From Nocardioides luteus (lineage in GTDB: Bacteria > Actinomycetota > Actinomycetes > Propionibacteriales > Nocardioidaceae), in NCBI RefSeq assembly GCF_015752315.1, contig NZ_JADOVJ010000001.1:1914501-1978500 (forward strand): DNA of 64,000 nt, in the 5' to 3' direction. The stretch's first letter is position 1, and each line of letters opens with the position of its first letter. The translations under genes were made by a program, and so were the position numbers. This document shows, in pieces, positions 7,613 to 17,086 of the stretch. A model generated the notes under the pieces. That model did no database searches. It saw nothing but the letters and a program-made list of their open reading frames with translations, and was not told the DNA's origin.

Positions 7613-8455
7613 ATGACTCTCGACCCCGAAATCACGCGCCAGATCGAGGCCAACCGAGCCAACTGGGACGCCCGGACGCCGATCCACGTCGCCAGCGACT
7701 TCTACGGCATCGACGGGTCCCGGCCCGCCGAGTCCTGGTTCGCCGACTACGAGTGGACCGACCTCGGTGACCTCGCCGGCCGCGAGGTCGTGCACCTGCA
7801 GTGTCATCTCGGCACCGAGACGGTCGCCTTCGCGCAGCGTGGTGCGGTGGCGTACGGGCTGGACATCTCGGCCGAGGCGGTGGCCGCCGCTCGCCGGATC
7901 GCGGAGCAGCGGGGTCTGGCCGTCGACTACCACCGGGCCGACGTCCACGACGCCGTCGAGGTGCTGGGTGCGGGCCGGTTCGACGTCGTCTACACCGGCA
8001 AGGGCGCGGTCTGCTACCTGCCCGACATCGACCTGTGGGCGCGGGTGGTGCACGACCTGCTCAAGCCCGGCGGGTTCGTCTACCTCGCCGAGTTCCACCC
8101 GCTCCTCGACGCCCTCGGCGAGGTGCCGGAGCCGGGTCACGAGGACTCCCTCGAACTGCGCCACGACTATCTCTCAGGGCGAGGCGCGATCGCCAAGGAG
8201 TCGACCCACACCTACACCGACGGCCCGGCGCTGGGCACCGCCACGACGGCGTACGAATGGCGCCACGGGGTCGGCGAGGTCGTCACCGCCCTCGCGGGGG
8301 CGGGGCTGCGGATCGAGGTCGTCCGCGAGGACGAGCGGCTGCCGTGGCCCCGCTTCCCGTCGATGGTGGCGGGCGAGGACGGCTGGTTCAGGCTGCCCGA
8401 GCAGGCGCCCCGGATCCCGTTGCTCTACGCGATCCGGGCACGCCGCGCTGATTAA
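7613..8455 (+). CDS. Class I SAM-dependent methyltransferase
   Basis: 280 residues. The Rossmann methyltransferase fold is seen at residues about 60-140: VVHLQCHLGTETVAFAQRG (motif I variant), YGLDISAEAVAAAR, FDVVYTGKGAVCYLPD and the post-motif LLKPGGFVYLAEFHPLL. The Gln-Cys-His motif I is typical of a subgroup of uncharacterised actinobacterial methyltransferases. The substrate is unknown. It stands alone between two hairpins/convergent genes, and its TAA stop shares TTAA with the stop of the opposing DUF4191 gene. Confidence 0.8.
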   Translation: MTLDPEITRQIEANRANWDARTPIHVASDFYGIDGSRPAESWFADYEWTDLGDLAGREVVHLQCHLGTETVAFAQRGAVAYGLDISAEAVAAARRIAEQRGLAVDYHRADVHDAVEVLGAGRFDVVYTGKGAVCYLPDIDLWARVVHDLLKPGGFVYLAEFHPLLDALGEVPEPGHEDSLELRHDYLSGRGAIAKESTHTYTDGPALGTATTAYEWRHGVGEVVTALAGAGLRIEVVREDERLPWPRFPSMVAGEDGWFRLPEQAPRIPLLYAIRARRAD

Positions 8456-9162
8456 CGGCCGCGGAGGTTGCCGCGCATGCCCTTCATCGAGGTCGGGACG
8501 GGGCCCTTCGGGATCGGCATGGTGCCACGGGTGGCGTCGACGGCCTTGAGCCGGTTGATGATGTCGGTGATCTCCGGGCCGGCGACCTTGCGGCCGAGCT
8601 TGGTGACGTGCCTGGTCAGCTGCGGCAGCGGCACCTCGTCCTCGCCGTTGCCGGCGACGACGGTCGTGATCGGCACCTCACCGAGGACCCGGGCGTGGTT
8701 GCGCTTGGTGCTGGCGAGCAGCGAGCGGACCTTGCTCGGGCTGTTGCCCTCGCCGACGAGGACGACTCCCGGAGGACCGACCACGCGGTGCACCAGCGTC
8801 TGGCTGCGCGGCTCGACACCGACGGCCTGGGTGACGGTCCAGCCGCGGCGGAGCATGGTCAGGGCTGCGTACCCGCCGCCGACCTGACCCTCGAGGCGGG
8901 AGTACATCACCTTCTGCGCACGCCGCGAGAAGACCACCATCGCGGCCAGGAGGCCGGCCAGGAGGGCGCCGACGATCGTGAAGATCCAGGAGAAGATGCC
9001 CTCGCCGGGCAGGAGCCAGAAGATCACGCCGGCCACCGCGGCGACGACCACGAAGATCGAGACCAGGATCAGGCCGATCTTGGGGTCTGACTGCTTGGTG
9101 AGCTTGTAGGTCTCCACCATCTGCTGGCGGCGACTCATGCTGCTCGGGTCGGTCTGGGACAT
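8452..9162 (-). CDS. DUF4191 membrane protein (Rv2219-like)
   Basis: 236 residues with two transmembrane helices near the N-terminus (KIGLILVSIFVVVAAVAGVIF, then WIFTIVGALLAGLLAAMVVF) and a basic cytoplasmic domain (VEPRSQTLVHRVVGPPGVVLVGEG). It belongs to the DUF4191 family, found next to lipA across Actinobacteria (Rv2219 in M. tuberculosis). No function is established. AGAGGAAG precedes the ATG. It follows lipA by 36 bases and is probably cotranscribed with it. Confidence 0.8.
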   Translation of the reverse strand: MSQTDPSSMSRRQQMVETYKLTKQSDPKIGLILVSIFVVVAAVAGVIFWLLPGEGIFSWIFTIVGALLAGLLAAMVVFSRRAQKVMYSRLEGQVGGGYAALTMLRRGWTVTQAVGVEPRSQTLVHRVVGPPGVVLVGEGNSPSKVRSLLASTKRNHARVLGEVPITTVVAGNGEDEVPLPQLTRHVTKLGRKVAGPEITDIINRLKAVDATRGTMPIPKGPVPTSMKGMRGNLRGR

Positions 9163-9198
9163 CTTCCTCTTTCAGTCTTCAGAAATTCGTACGCTGCC

Positions 9199-10161
9199 TC
9201 AGGCTGTGGTCTCGACAGGCTCGACCACCGAGGCGGTGCGTGCCTCGATTGCCTGACGGTACAGCCGACCGGCGCGGTAGGACGAACGAACGAGCGGTCC
9301 GGACATGACGCCGGAGAAGCCGATCTCCTCGGCCTCGGCCTGGAGCTCGACGAACTCCTCGGGCTTGACCCAGCGCTCGACGGGGTGGTGACGCACGCTC
9401 GGGCGCAGGTACTGCGTGATCGTGATCAGCTCGCAGCCGGCGGCGTGCAGGTCGCGCAGCGCCTCGGAGACCTCCTCGCGGGTCTCGCCCATGCCGAGGA
9501 TCAGGTTGGACTTGGTGACCAGACCGAAGTCGCGGGCCTGGGTGATCACGTCGAGGCTGCGCTCGTAGCGGAAGGCCGGGCGGATCCGCTTGAAGATCCG
9601 CGGCACGGTCTCGACGTTGTGGGCGAGGACCTCGGGACGGGACTCGAAGACCTCCTCGAGCAGCTCGGGGATGCCGTTGAAGTCGGGGATGAGGTTCTCG
9701 ACGCCGGTCTCGGGGTTGAGCTCGTGGATCTGCTTGACCGTCTCGGCGTAGAGCCAGGCACCGCCGTCGGCGAGGTCGTCGCGGGCGACGCCGGTGATCG
9801 TGGCGTACTTCAGGCCCATGGTCTGCACGGACTCGGCCACGCGGCGCGGCTCGTCGCGGTCGAGGTCGGTCGGCTTGCCGGTGTCGATCTGGCAGAAGTC
9901 GCAGCGGCGGGTGCACTGGTCGCCACCGATGAGGAAGGTGGCCTCGCGGTCCTCCCAGCACTCGAAGATGTTGGGGCAGCCGGCCTCCTGGCACACCGTG
10001 TGCAGGCCCTCGGACTTCACCAGCGCGGTGAGCTCCTTGTATTCCGGCCCCATCTTCGCTTTGGTCTTGATCCACTCCGGTTTGCGTTCGATCGGAGTCT
10101 GCGCGTTGCGGACCTCGAGACGGAGGAGCTTGCGACCTTCTGGGGCAGGAGCTTGAGTCAC
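9199..10161 (-). CDS. lipA: Lipoyl synthase
   Basis: 320 residues. A radical-SAM enzyme that inserts two sulfurs into octanoyl groups on lipoyl domains. The auxiliary cluster cysteines are in [12 protein letters not shown] and the radical-SAM cysteines in CTRRCDFC; the family GMGET and RPSVRHHPV motifs are present. The GTG at 10161 has TAGGCT (10173-10168) six bases upstream and no ribosome site, so it is probably leaderless. The last residues (SVVEPVETT) are encoded by a copy of a short intergenic repeat (9206-9229), so the native C-terminus has been replaced or extended. Partners nearby are lipB upstream and the lipoyl-bearing E2 gene. Confidence 0.96.
   Translation of the reverse strand: MTQAPAPEGRKLLRLEVRNAQTPIERKPEWIKTKAKMGPEYKELTALVKSEGLHTVCQEAGCPNIFECWEDREATFLIGGDQCTRRCDFCQIDTGKPTDLDRDEPRRVAESVQTMGLKYATITGVARDDLADGGAWLYAETVKQIHELNPETGVENLIPDFNGIPELLEEVFESRPEVLAHNVETVPRIFKRIRPAFRYERSLDVITQARDFGLVTKSNLILGMGETREEVSEALRDLHAAGCELITITQYLRPSVRHHPVERWVKPEEFVELQAEAEEIGFSGVMSGPLVRSSYRAGRLYRQAIEARTASVVEPVETTA
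9206..9229 (-). repeat. Short interspersed repeat forming the lipA C-terminus
   Basis: A 24-bp element beginning GGTGGTCGAGC and ending GTCGAGACCAC on the minus strand, with CT between. It differs by one base from the three copies at 58247-58346. It supplies the final codons of lipA. Confidence 0.8.
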
Positions 10162-10241
10162 CCCACCAGCCTACGCCGGGGGAGGGTGGAACCCCGAAGC
10201 CAGGCGGTTACTGGACGGTCACTCCGCTTCGGTGCCTGGGG

Positions 10242-10979
10242 TCAGGTCAGGCTGGGGGAGAGCAGCGGAACTCGTGGAGTCTTGGCCGGGTCGGGCTTGG
10301 GCTCCAGGCTCGGGCCCTGCTCGTAGTCGCGCCAGGAGAGCATCTCGGCGATCTGCGCGTGGAGCACCGGCATCGCCTCGGCGTTGCCGATCTGCCGGCC
10401 CGCCTCGATCGAGAGGGTGGTCACGCCGGCGTCGGAGATCCCGCACGGCACGAACCGCTCGTACCACCCCAGGTCGACGTCGCAGTTGAGCGCGATGCCG
10501 TGCATCGTCACGTGCTGGCTGACCCGCAGCCCGATCGCCCCGACCTTCCGCTCCAGGCGGCGAACGCCGTCCGGGGTCTCGCCCGCGGGCAGCCACACGC
10601 CGCTACGGCCCGGGACCCGGTAGGCGGTGACGCCGAACTCGGCACAGGTGCGGATCATCGCCTGCTCCAGGCGGCGTACGAAGTCGACGACCTTGACCTT
10701 CTCGGGCAGTCGCACGATCGGATAGGCGACGATCTGGCCGGGGCCGTGGAAGGTGACCTCGCCGCCGCGGTCGACGTCGATCACCGGCGCACCGCCGGGA
10801 TCCGCGGGGCGGTCCTCCGGCTTCGTACGCTTCCCGGCGGTGTAGGTCGGCGGGTGCTCGAGCAGCAGCACGGTGTCGGGCTCTTCGCGGTCCACGACGC
10901 GCTGGTGGATCTGCTTCTGCAGCTCCCAGGCGTCCAGGTAGTCGATCGTCCCGACCTCAACGAAGCGCAGCTCTGTCAC
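10242..10979 (-). CDS. lipB: Octanoyl-[acyl carrier protein]:protein N-octanoyltransferase
   Basis: 245 residues. It transfers octanoyl from acyl carrier protein to lipoyl domains, the step before LipA. Family motifs: LLLEHPPTYTAGKR, GGEVTFHGPGQIVAYPI, the catalytic Lys in ERKVGAIGLRV, and the catalytic Cys in FVPCGISD. The ORF is open to 11048, but GTG 10979 fits the family N-terminus and has TACGAT (10992-10987) seven bases before it, so I use it and expect a leaderless transcript. It lies 80 bases upstream of lipA, which appears to have its own promoter. Confidence 0.95.
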   Translation of the reverse strand: MTELRFVEVGTIDYLDAWELQKQIHQRVVDREEPDTVLLLEHPPTYTAGKRTKPEDRPADPGGAPVIDVDRGGEVTFHGPGQIVAYPIVRLPEKVKVVDFVRRLEQAMIRTCAEFGVTAYRVPGRSGVWLPAGETPDGVRRLERKVGAIGLRVSQHVTMHGIALNCDVDLGWYERFVPCGISDAGVTTLSIEAGRQIGNAEAMPVLHAQIAEMLSWRDYEQGPSLEPKPDPAKTPRVPLLSPSLT

Positions 10980-11122
10980 ACCCGAGATCGTACGCCGGGC
11001 CGGATAACGGTTTGGCGATAACCCCGCGGGGGTAAAGAGATTGTGCACAGAATGCGTCTGTTTCGGCTGGCCGCGCTCGGGAGCGATCGGTCATCGGATC
11101 AGTCTTGAAAGGCACACCAGAC

Positions 11123-11878
11123 GTGCGTACCACCCAGAACCGGCGCCGCCTCGCGGCCGCCGTCCTCGTCCTGGCCACGACCGGCGCTCTCGCGGCGTGC
11201 GGAGCCGGCGACGAGGGAGACAAGAACACCAAGGCTTCGGCGTCCGAGGCGACGCCGGACTTCGAGAAGGGTGCCAAGCTGACGGCTGACGAAGCCCACA
11301 AGGTGCTCGATGACGTCATGAAGGGCACGAGCACGGCGCGTTACGCCGTCTCCATCGAACCAGCCGGCGGCAGCGAGGCGATCGAGGGGAGCGGGAGCGG
11401 AGAGATCCAGATGGATCCGCTCTCGGTCCGGGCCACCGGGACGGTGACTCAGGACGGGGAGACGATGGATCTCGACTACGTCGTTCTCGGCGAGGACGAG
11501 ATCTACTCCAAGATCGAGGGCGAGTGGGCCAAGAACGGACTCGCGGCATTGACCGTCCTTGCGCTTCCGCCGGCGAGCACGGTCATCGAAGCGACGCGCG
11601 CAGCGATCGAGCCGAGCAGCACGGTCTATGTCGGTCAGGAGTCGATCGACGGCGTCGACGCGGCCCACTACACCTTCACCTCCGGTGAAGAGTCCGAGGC
11701 CGGCACCGAGGAGCCGGTCGATCTCTACGTCGGCTCGGGTGACCGGCTCATGCGCGTGTTCATGAAACTCGAGGACATCGCGACCATCACGTACGACCTG
11801 TCCCACCACGGCGAGAAGGTGACGATCGAGAAGCCCGACGGCGAGATCACGGACATGACCGACATGAATCTCGGCTGA
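11123..11878 (+). CDS. LppX/LprG-like lipoprotein, copy 2
   Basis: 251 residues. Twin Arg-rich N-terminus (RTTQNRRRLAAAV), hydrophobic stretch and lipobox LAAC give a lipoprotein signal. The mature part is a LolA-like domain: GEIQMDPLSVRATG, LGEDEIYSKIEGEW, and a C-terminal YDLSHHGEKVTIEKPDGEI that parallels copy 1 at 6758-7537. I start at GTG 11123 rather than TTG 11105, because GAAAGG lies nine bases before it and the shorter signal peptide is normal. The ligand is unknown; the family binds lipids. It is convergent with the E2 gene. Confidence 0.72.
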   Translation: MRTTQNRRRLAAAVLVLATTGALAACGAGDEGDKNTKASASEATPDFEKGAKLTADEAHKVLDDVMKGTSTARYAVSIEPAGGSEAIEGSGSGEIQMDPLSVRATGTVTQDGETMDLDYVVLGEDEIYSKIEGEWAKNGLAALTVLALPPASTVIEATRAAIEPSSTVYVGQESIDGVDAAHYTFTSGEESEAGTEEPVDLYVGSGDRLMRVFMKLEDIATITYDLSHHGEKVTIEKPDGEITDMTDMNLG

Positions 11879-11921
11879 TCCGACCCCTGTCACAGCCGGG
11901 TGGGCACCGGCGTCGCAGATG

Positions 11922-11958
11922 CGTCGCGGCGCGGTCCGGATCGGACCGCGCCGCGACG
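11922..11958. terminator. Bidirectional hairpin between lipoprotein 2 and sucB
   Basis: A perfect 17-bp stem (11922-11938 with 11942-11958) with loop GAT. It sits between two convergent genes and can stop both. Confidence 0.8.
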
Positions 11959-11981
11959 TACTGATCGTTGGTCCAGCCAGC

Positions 11982-13817
11982 TCAGATCTCGAACTGAGCG
12001 GCCTCGAGACGCTTCTTCACGTCCTGGAGGAAGCGGCCGGCGTCGGCGCCGTCGACCAGGCGGTGGTCGTAGGTCAGCGCGACGTTGACCATGTAGCGCA
12101 CCGCGATGGTCTCGCCCAGGTCCGGGTCGTCGATGACGACCGGACGCTTCACCACAGCACCCGGGCCGAGGATGGCGACCTGCGGCTGGTTGATGATCGG
12201 GGTGTCGAAGAGCGCACCGAACGAGCCCAGGTTGGTGATCGTGAAGGTGCCACCGGAGAGCTCGTCCGGCGTGATCTTGTTGTTGCGCGTGCGGTCGGCG
12301 ACATCGGCGATCTTCTTCGCGATGCCCGCGATCGACAGGTCACCGGCGTCCTTGACGACCGGGGTCAGCAGACCGCGCTCGGTGTCGACGGCGAAGGCGA
12401 TGTTCTCGCGGTCGTAGTAGGTGACCGTGCCGGCCTCGACGTCGATCCCGGCGTTGAGCTTCGGGTGCACCTTGAGCGCGTCGATCGCGGCCTTGGCGAA
12501 GAACGGCAGGTAGGTCAGCTTGACGCCCTCGCGCTGCAGGAAGCCGGCCTTGTTGGCGTCACGGAGGCGGGCGATGTTGGTGACATCGACCTCCATGACC
12601 TGGGTCAGCTGGGCCGCGGTGTGCAGCGACTCGGTCATCCGCTCGGCGATCACCTTGCGCAGGCGCGAGATCTTCTCGGTGGTGCCACGCAGCGGCGACG
12701 GGGCCGCCGGAGCGGCGGCGGGAGCGGCGGGGGCCGCCGGAGCCGCGGCTGCTGCCGGAGCCGCGGCCGGAGCCGACTTGGCGGCGGCCGCCTGGAGGAT
12801 GTCCTCCTTGCGGATGCGGCCACCGACACCGGAACCCTGGACGGTGTTGAGGTCGACGTTGTGCTGAGCGGCGAGCTTGCGCACCAGCGGGGTGACGTAG
12901 CCACCGGGCTGGATCGCCGGGGAGCTGTCGGTGGCCGGGGCGGCGTGGGCCGGGGCTGCGGGAGCCGGAGCCGGGGCTGCCGGAGCCGGGGCTGCCGGGG
13001 CGGGCGCTGCCGGAGCCGGGGCGGGCGCAGCAGGCGCGGGCGCGGCGGCGGCCGGAGCGGGCTCGGGGGCCGGAGCAGGAGTCGGCTCGGGGGCCGGCTC
13101 GGGAGTGGGCTCGGGAGCCGGGGCGGCCGGCGCAGGCGCGGCGGCCGGGGCGGCGCCGGCGTCACCGACGAGCGCGAGCACGGCGCCGACCTCGACGGTC
13201 TCGTCCTCGGCGACCTTGATCTCGAGCAGGGTGCCGGCCACGGGCGAGGGAATCTCGGTGTCGACCTTGTCGGTGGAGACCTCGAGCAGCGCGTCGTCCA
13301 CGGCCACCGTGTCGCCGACCTGCTTGAGCCAGCGGGTGACGGTGCCCTCGGTGACCGACTCGCCCAGCGCGGGGAGAGCGACCTCGGTGGCGTTGCCACC
13401 GGCGGCGGGCGCCGGAGCGGCAGGCGCGGCCGGAGCGGCGGGCTCGGCAGGCGCCTCGGGCTCGGCCGGAGCGGCCGGGGCGGCGGGGGCCTCGGGCTCG
13501 GCGGCAGGAGCGGGAGCGGCGGCCTCGGCGGGCTCGGCCGCGGGCGCGGCGGGCTCGGCCGGGGCGGAGCCGGCCTCGTCGGCGGCACCGATGACGGCGA
13601 GCAGGCCACCGACCTCGACGGTGTCGTCCTCGGCGGCCTTGATCTCGAGCACGGTGCCCGCGACCGGGGAGGGGATCTCGGTGTCGACCTTGTCGGTGGA
13701 GACCTCCAGCAGGGCCTCGTCGACCGCAACGGTGTCGCCGACCTGCTTGAGCCAGCGGGTGACGGTGCCCTCGGTGACGGACTCGCCGAGTGCCGGGAGA
13801 GTTACTTCGGTGGCCAT
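11982..13817 (-). CDS. sucB: 2-oxoacid dehydrogenase E2 with two lipoyl domains (SucB/DlaT)
   Basis: 611 residues. Acyltransferase core of the 2-oxoglutarate and/or pyruvate dehydrogenase complex. Order: lipoyl domain 1 (about 3-76), Ala/Pro/Glu linker, lipoyl domain 2 (about 145-219), a long Ala/Pro linker, peripheral-subunit-binding domain (about 304-340, [16 protein letters not shown]), and catalytic domain (about 370-611) with [12 protein letters not shown]. Each lipoyl domain has the STDKVDTE loop whose Lys is lipoylated by LipB/LipA, encoded nearby. The start at ATG 13817 has AAGGAA before it; the longer ORF is non-homologous. Actinobacteria often use one such E2 for both complexes, so the succinyl/acetyl choice is uncertain. 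Confidence 0.93.
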   Translation of the reverse strand: MATEVTLPALGESVTEGTVTRWLKQVGDTVAVDEALLEVSTDKVDTEIPSPVAGTVLEIKAAEDDTVEVGGLLAVIGAADEAGSAPAEPAAPAAEPAEAAAPAPAAEPEAPAAPAAPAEPEAPAEPAAPAAPAAPAPAAGGNATEVALPALGESVTEGTVTRWLKQVGDTVAVDDALLEVSTDKVDTEIPSPVAGTLLEIKVAEDETVEVGAVLALVGDAGAAPAAAPAPAAPAPEPTPEPAPEPTPAPAPEPAPAAAAPAPAAPAPAPAAPAPAAPAPAAPAPAPAAPAHAAPATDSSPAIQPGGYVTPLVRKLAAQHNVDLNTVQGSGVGGRIRKEDILQAAAAKSAPAAAPAAAAAPAAPAAPAAAPAAPSPLRGTTEKISRLRKVIAERMTESLHTAAQLTQVMEVDVTNIARLRDANKAGFLQREGVKLTYLPFFAKAAIDALKVHPKLNAGIDVEAGTVTYYDRENIAFAVDTERGLLTPVVKDAGDLSIAGIAKKIADVADRTRNNKITPDELSGGTFTITNLGSFGALFDTPIINQPQVAILGPGAVVKRPVVIDDPDLGETIAVRYMVNVALTYDHRLVDGADAGRFLQDVKKRLEAAQFEI

Positions 13818-14044
13818 GGGTTCCTTCGTTCTACGTCTGTTCGTTGCTCTACTTGTATGTCCGGAAACGCGCGCCGTCACCACCGGGCCGCAGGCTCGGT
13901 GAGGAGACTCTGTGAGAAGAGAGGCGCATCGGTCTGGGCCGACACCTGCCCGACGCACGCATGGTGCCGCCGGACGGGCGGCCAAGGGCGTCGATCACGG
14001 GCCCATCTTGTCACTACCCCCGCAGCGCTGTGTCAACCGGACCA

Positions 14045-15571
14045 CTACTGATCGGTAGCCATCTCGCGTACGTAGTCCACCAGTGTTGCCACCGCCACAC
14101 CCGTGCCTCCGGGAGTCTGATGGCCCGAGGCGCCCCCGCTGTTGAAGGAGGGTCCGGCGATGTCGAGATGGGCCCAGGGAAGGCCGCCGGTGAACTCGCG
14201 CAGGAACGCTGCTGCGTAGAGGCCACCACCCCAGCGGATCCAGTCGTGCTGGTTGAGGTCGGCCACCTTGGAGGAACGGATCCGCTCGTCCATCCATTCC
14301 GGGATCGGCATCGGCCACATCTGCTCCCCGGCGACCTCGGCGGCGGCGAGGATGCGCTCGACGACCTCCTCGGAGCCGAGCACGCCGCTCACCTTGTCGC
14401 CCAGCGCCATCACCATGTGGCCGGTGAGCGTAGCCACGTCGATGATCACGTCGGGGGAGACCTCGGTGGCCCGCACCAGCGCGTCGGCGAGGATCATCCG
14501 CCCCTCGGCGTCCATGTTGGAGACCTCGACGGTCGTGCCGCCGTAGTGGGTGACGACGTCGCCGGGCCGGTAGGAGGAGCCGGAGACCATGTTCTCCGCC
14601 ATCGGCACGAACGCGGAGACCTTCACCGGAAGCCCGAGACGGGCGATCGCGAAGGTCGCCTGGGCCACCGCGGCGGCCCCGGCCATGTCCGACTTCATCG
14701 TGGACATCGAGCTGCCCGGCTTGATGGTGAGGCCGCCGGAGTCGAAGGTGATGCCCTTGCCGACCAGCGCGATGTGGCCGCGGGCGTCGTCGGGGGAGTA
14801 GGTCAGCTCGACCAGGCGCGGCGGAGCCGCCGAGCCCATGCCCACGGCGAGGATGCCGCCGCAGCCGAGCTCGGCGAGCTGCTCCTCGTCGTAGACGGTC
14901 GTCTCGACACCGTCGACCAGGCCGGCCACGTGCTCGATGGCCTCGGCGAACGCCGGTGGAGTCAGGTCGGCGGGCGGGACGTTGACCCACTCGCGGGTGC
15001 CGGCGATCGCCTGGGCGAGGATCTGCGCCTGCTCGAAGGCGGTGACCGCGTCCGTACGCCGCGCGATCGGGCTTAGGACCGCGACGTCGCTCGGGCCCTT
15101 GCTCTCCCCGCCGGACTTGCCCGAGCCCGACTTGTAGGCGGTGTAGGTGTAGCCGCCGAGGAGGTAGCCCTCAGTGACCGCACGGACCAGCTCGGGGGTG
15201 TCGGCGGGCAGGGCCACGGCGACGGAGGTGGCGTTGGGCACCGAGCGGGCGGCGGCACCGGCGGCGCGGCGTACGGCATCGGCCGAGTAGGTCCCGTCGG
15301 CATCGGCCTTGCCGAGACCGACCATCACCAGGAGCTGGGCGCCGATCTCCTCGCCCGCGGGCAGCCGGGTGACCTCGCCGGCCTTGCCGCTGACGCCCAG
15401 GGTGGCCAGCATCCCGCGCCACCTGCGCCCGTAGGCGGCCTTGACGTCCTCCGCGCCCGTCGTGACCTCGACGTCCTTCCCGCCCTGGCCGACGCCGACG
15501 ACGATGGCCTCGGCACGGGTCTTGGCGGGAGAGGCGGTACGCAGCGTGTAGGTGATGTCAGGCAGGGTCAC
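14045..15571 (-). CDS. pepA: Leucyl aminopeptidase (M17)
   Basis: 508 residues. A cytosolic two-metal aminopeptidase that releases N-terminal residues, chiefly Leu, during peptide turnover. The C-terminal M17 domain has GKGITFDSGGLTIKP (metal-binding Lys and Asp), MKSDMAGAAAV, and NMDAEGRMILADAL (NTDAEGR signature, with Met for Thr). The ORF extends to 15850, but GTG 15571 (VTLPDITYTLR) fits the family and is preceded by TAGACT (15584-15579) at seven bases. It is upstream of the E2 gene, as pepB is of dlaT in Mycobacterium, with a 227-base gap that holds the E2 promoter region and nothing else I can identify. Confidence 0.95.
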   Translation of the reverse strand: MTLPDITYTLRTASPAKTRAEAIVVGVGQGGKDVEVTTGAEDVKAAYGRRWRGMLATLGVSGKAGEVTRLPAGEEIGAQLLVMVGLGKADADGTYSADAVRRAAGAAARSVPNATSVAVALPADTPELVRAVTEGYLLGGYTYTAYKSGSGKSGGESKGPSDVAVLSPIARRTDAVTAFEQAQILAQAIAGTREWVNVPPADLTPPAFAEAIEHVAGLVDGVETTVYDEEQLAELGCGGILAVGMGSAAPPRLVELTYSPDDARGHIALVGKGITFDSGGLTIKPGSSMSTMKSDMAGAAAVAQATFAIARLGLPVKVSAFVPMAENMVSGSSYRPGDVVTHYGGTTVEVSNMDAEGRMILADALVRATEVSPDVIIDVATLTGHMVMALGDKVSGVLGSEEVVERILAAAEVAGEQMWPMPIPEWMDERIRSSKVADLNQHDWIRWGGGLYAAAFLREFTGGLPWAHLDIAGPSFNSGGASGHQTPGGTGVAVATLVDYVREMATDQ

Positions 15572-15650
15572 GCCGTGCAGTCTAGGTGTGGCACGCCGGA
15601 GGAGGGGCCACGGACCGGGCTGTGTCGACCAGGTGCGATAGGTTCGCAGC

Positions 15651-16793
15651 ATGGCTGATGAGACCTCCATGGGGGGCGGGTCGGAGCTGCTCCAGTCCCC
15701 TCTGCACACAAAGCACCAGGAACTCGGTGCGAAGTTCGGTGAGTTCGGCGGCTGGTCGATGCCGCTGGAGTACTCCGGGGTCGTCAAGGAGCACACCGCC
15801 GTACGCGAGGCCGTCGGTGTCTTCGACGTCAGCCATCTCGGCAAGGTCATGATCAGCGGTCAGGGTGCCGCCGAGTTCGTCAACGCCTCGTTCACCAACG
15901 ACCTCGGCCGGATCAAGCCCGGCAAGGCGCAGTACACGCTGTGCTGCGACGAGGAGACCGGCGGCATCGTCGACGACCTCATCGCCTACTACCGCGACGA
16001 CGAGCACGTCCTGATCGTCCCCAACGCCGCCAACACCCCCGAGGTCGTACGCCGGCTCCAGGCTGCCGCGCCCGCGGGCATCACCCTCACCGACCACCAC
16101 CGCGACTACGCGGTGCTCGCCGTCCAGGGGCCGAAGTCCGACGAGCTGCTCGAGGCTGTCGGGCTCCCGGCCGGCCACGAGTACATGTCCTTCGTGGAGG
16201 CCGCCGCCCGCGACGTGCTCGGCGACGAGATCGGCGTGGTCGTGTGCCGCTCGGGCTACTCCGGTGAGCGCGGCTACGAGCTGATCGTCGCCAACGAGGC
16301 CGCCGAGGCGCTCTGGGACGCGCTGCTGTCCCGCGGTGAGGCGCTGGGCGCGCTGCCGTGCGGCCTCGGCGCCCGCGACACCCTGCGCACCGAGATGGGC
16401 TACCCGCTCCACGGCCAGGACATCACCCTCGACGTCACCCCCAACGAGGCCGGGCTCGGCTGGGCCGTCGGCTGGAAGAAGGAGGCCTTCTGGGGCCGCG
16501 ACAAGCTCGTCGCGGAGAAGGAGGCCGGCCCGAAGCGCGCGCTGCGCGGCATCGTCGCCGTCGGCCGCGGCATCCCACGGCCGCACATGACGGCGTCGCT
16601 GACCGCCGACGTACCGGTCGGCGAGGTCACCTCCGGCACCTTCTCGCCCACGCTGAAGAAGGGCGTCGGCCTGGTGCTTGTCTCGACCACCGTCAACCCC
16701 GAGGCCGAGATCGGCATCGACGTACGCGGCCGCCGCGAGATCTTCCAGCTCACCAAGCCGCCCTTCGTCCCGTCGCACGTGAGGGAGGGCTGA
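15651..16793 (+). CDS. gcvT: Glycine cleavage system T protein (aminomethyltransferase)
   Basis: 380 residues. It transfers the methylene of the aminomethyl-lipoyl H protein to tetrahydrofolate, releasing ammonia. Typical features: ELGAKFGEFGGWSMPLEYSG near the N-terminus, GVFDVSHLGKVMISG with the catalytic Asp region, RSGYSGERGYELI, GLGARDTLRTEMGYPLHGQD, and a C-terminal barrel. The ATG is preceded by TAGGTT (15639-15644) at exactly six bases, so it is probably leaderless. It is divergent from pepA. The H and P proteins are not in this window, and I see no glycine riboswitch upstream. Confidence 0.96.
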   Translation: MADETSMGGGSELLQSPLHTKHQELGAKFGEFGGWSMPLEYSGVVKEHTAVREAVGVFDVSHLGKVMISGQGAAEFVNASFTNDLGRIKPGKAQYTLCCDEETGGIVDDLIAYYRDDEHVLIVPNAANTPEVVRRLQAAAPAGITLTDHHRDYAVLAVQGPKSDELLEAVGLPAGHEYMSFVEAAARDVLGDEIGVVVCRSGYSGERGYELIVANEAAEALWDALLSRGEALGALPCGLGARDTLRTEMGYPLHGQDITLDVTPNEAGLGWAVGWKKEAFWGRDKLVAEKEAGPKRALRGIVAVGRGIPRPHMTASLTADVPVGEVTSGTFSPTLKKGVGLVLVSTTVNPEAEIGIDVRGRREIFQLTKPPFVPSHVREG

Positions 16794-16799
16794 GTCCGC

Positions 16800-17057
16800 A
16801 TGAGCATCCCGGACGTACCTTCGGTGTTCAAGCAGCCCACGGCAGCCGAGCGGCCGTGGTGGTGGCAGCTCGTCGACGCCTCGGGTGCCGAGGTGGCGGT
16901 CGACGGAGAGCTCGCCGGCCAGCGCTTCGCCAACCAGAGCGACGCCGAGTCGTGGGTGGGCGAGGTCTGGCAGGACCTCCTGGACGCGGGCGTGGCCGCG
17001 GTGGTGCTCTTCGAGCACGACCGCCAGGTCTACGGCCCGATGAAGCTGACCGCCTGA
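16800..17057 (+). CDS. Small conserved hypothetical protein
   Basis: 85 residues, acidic, with a Trp run (ERPWWWQLVD) and the pattern GQRFANQSDAESWVGEVWQDLLDAGVAAVVLFE. The second half looks like one helix followed by a beta strand. No signal peptide or membrane segment. It starts six bases after the gcvT stop and is probably cotranscribed with it. I know similar short proteins in Actinobacteria but no function. Confidence 0.7.
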   Translation: MSIPDVPSVFKQPTAAERPWWWQLVDASGAEVAVDGELAGQRFANQSDAESWVGEVWQDLLDAGVAAVVLFEHDRQVYGPMKLTA

Positions 17058-17086
17058 CCCCGTCTCCCGACGGATAGGGTCGGCGC

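Noticed and set aside
12660..13560. Tandem repeat array of GCCGGAGC-like units
   Set aside because: These are Ala/Pro-rich linker codons of the E2 gene, not an independent repeat.
11919..14051. 710-codon Gly/Arg/Ser-rich frame on the plus strand
   Set aside because: Antisense of the Ala/Pro linkers of the E2; composition is an artefact.
15590..15650. Glycine riboswitch before gcvT
   Set aside because: Only about 60 bases separate it from the divergent pepA promoter, and the TAGGTT hexamer six bases before the ATG leaves no leader for a riboswitch.
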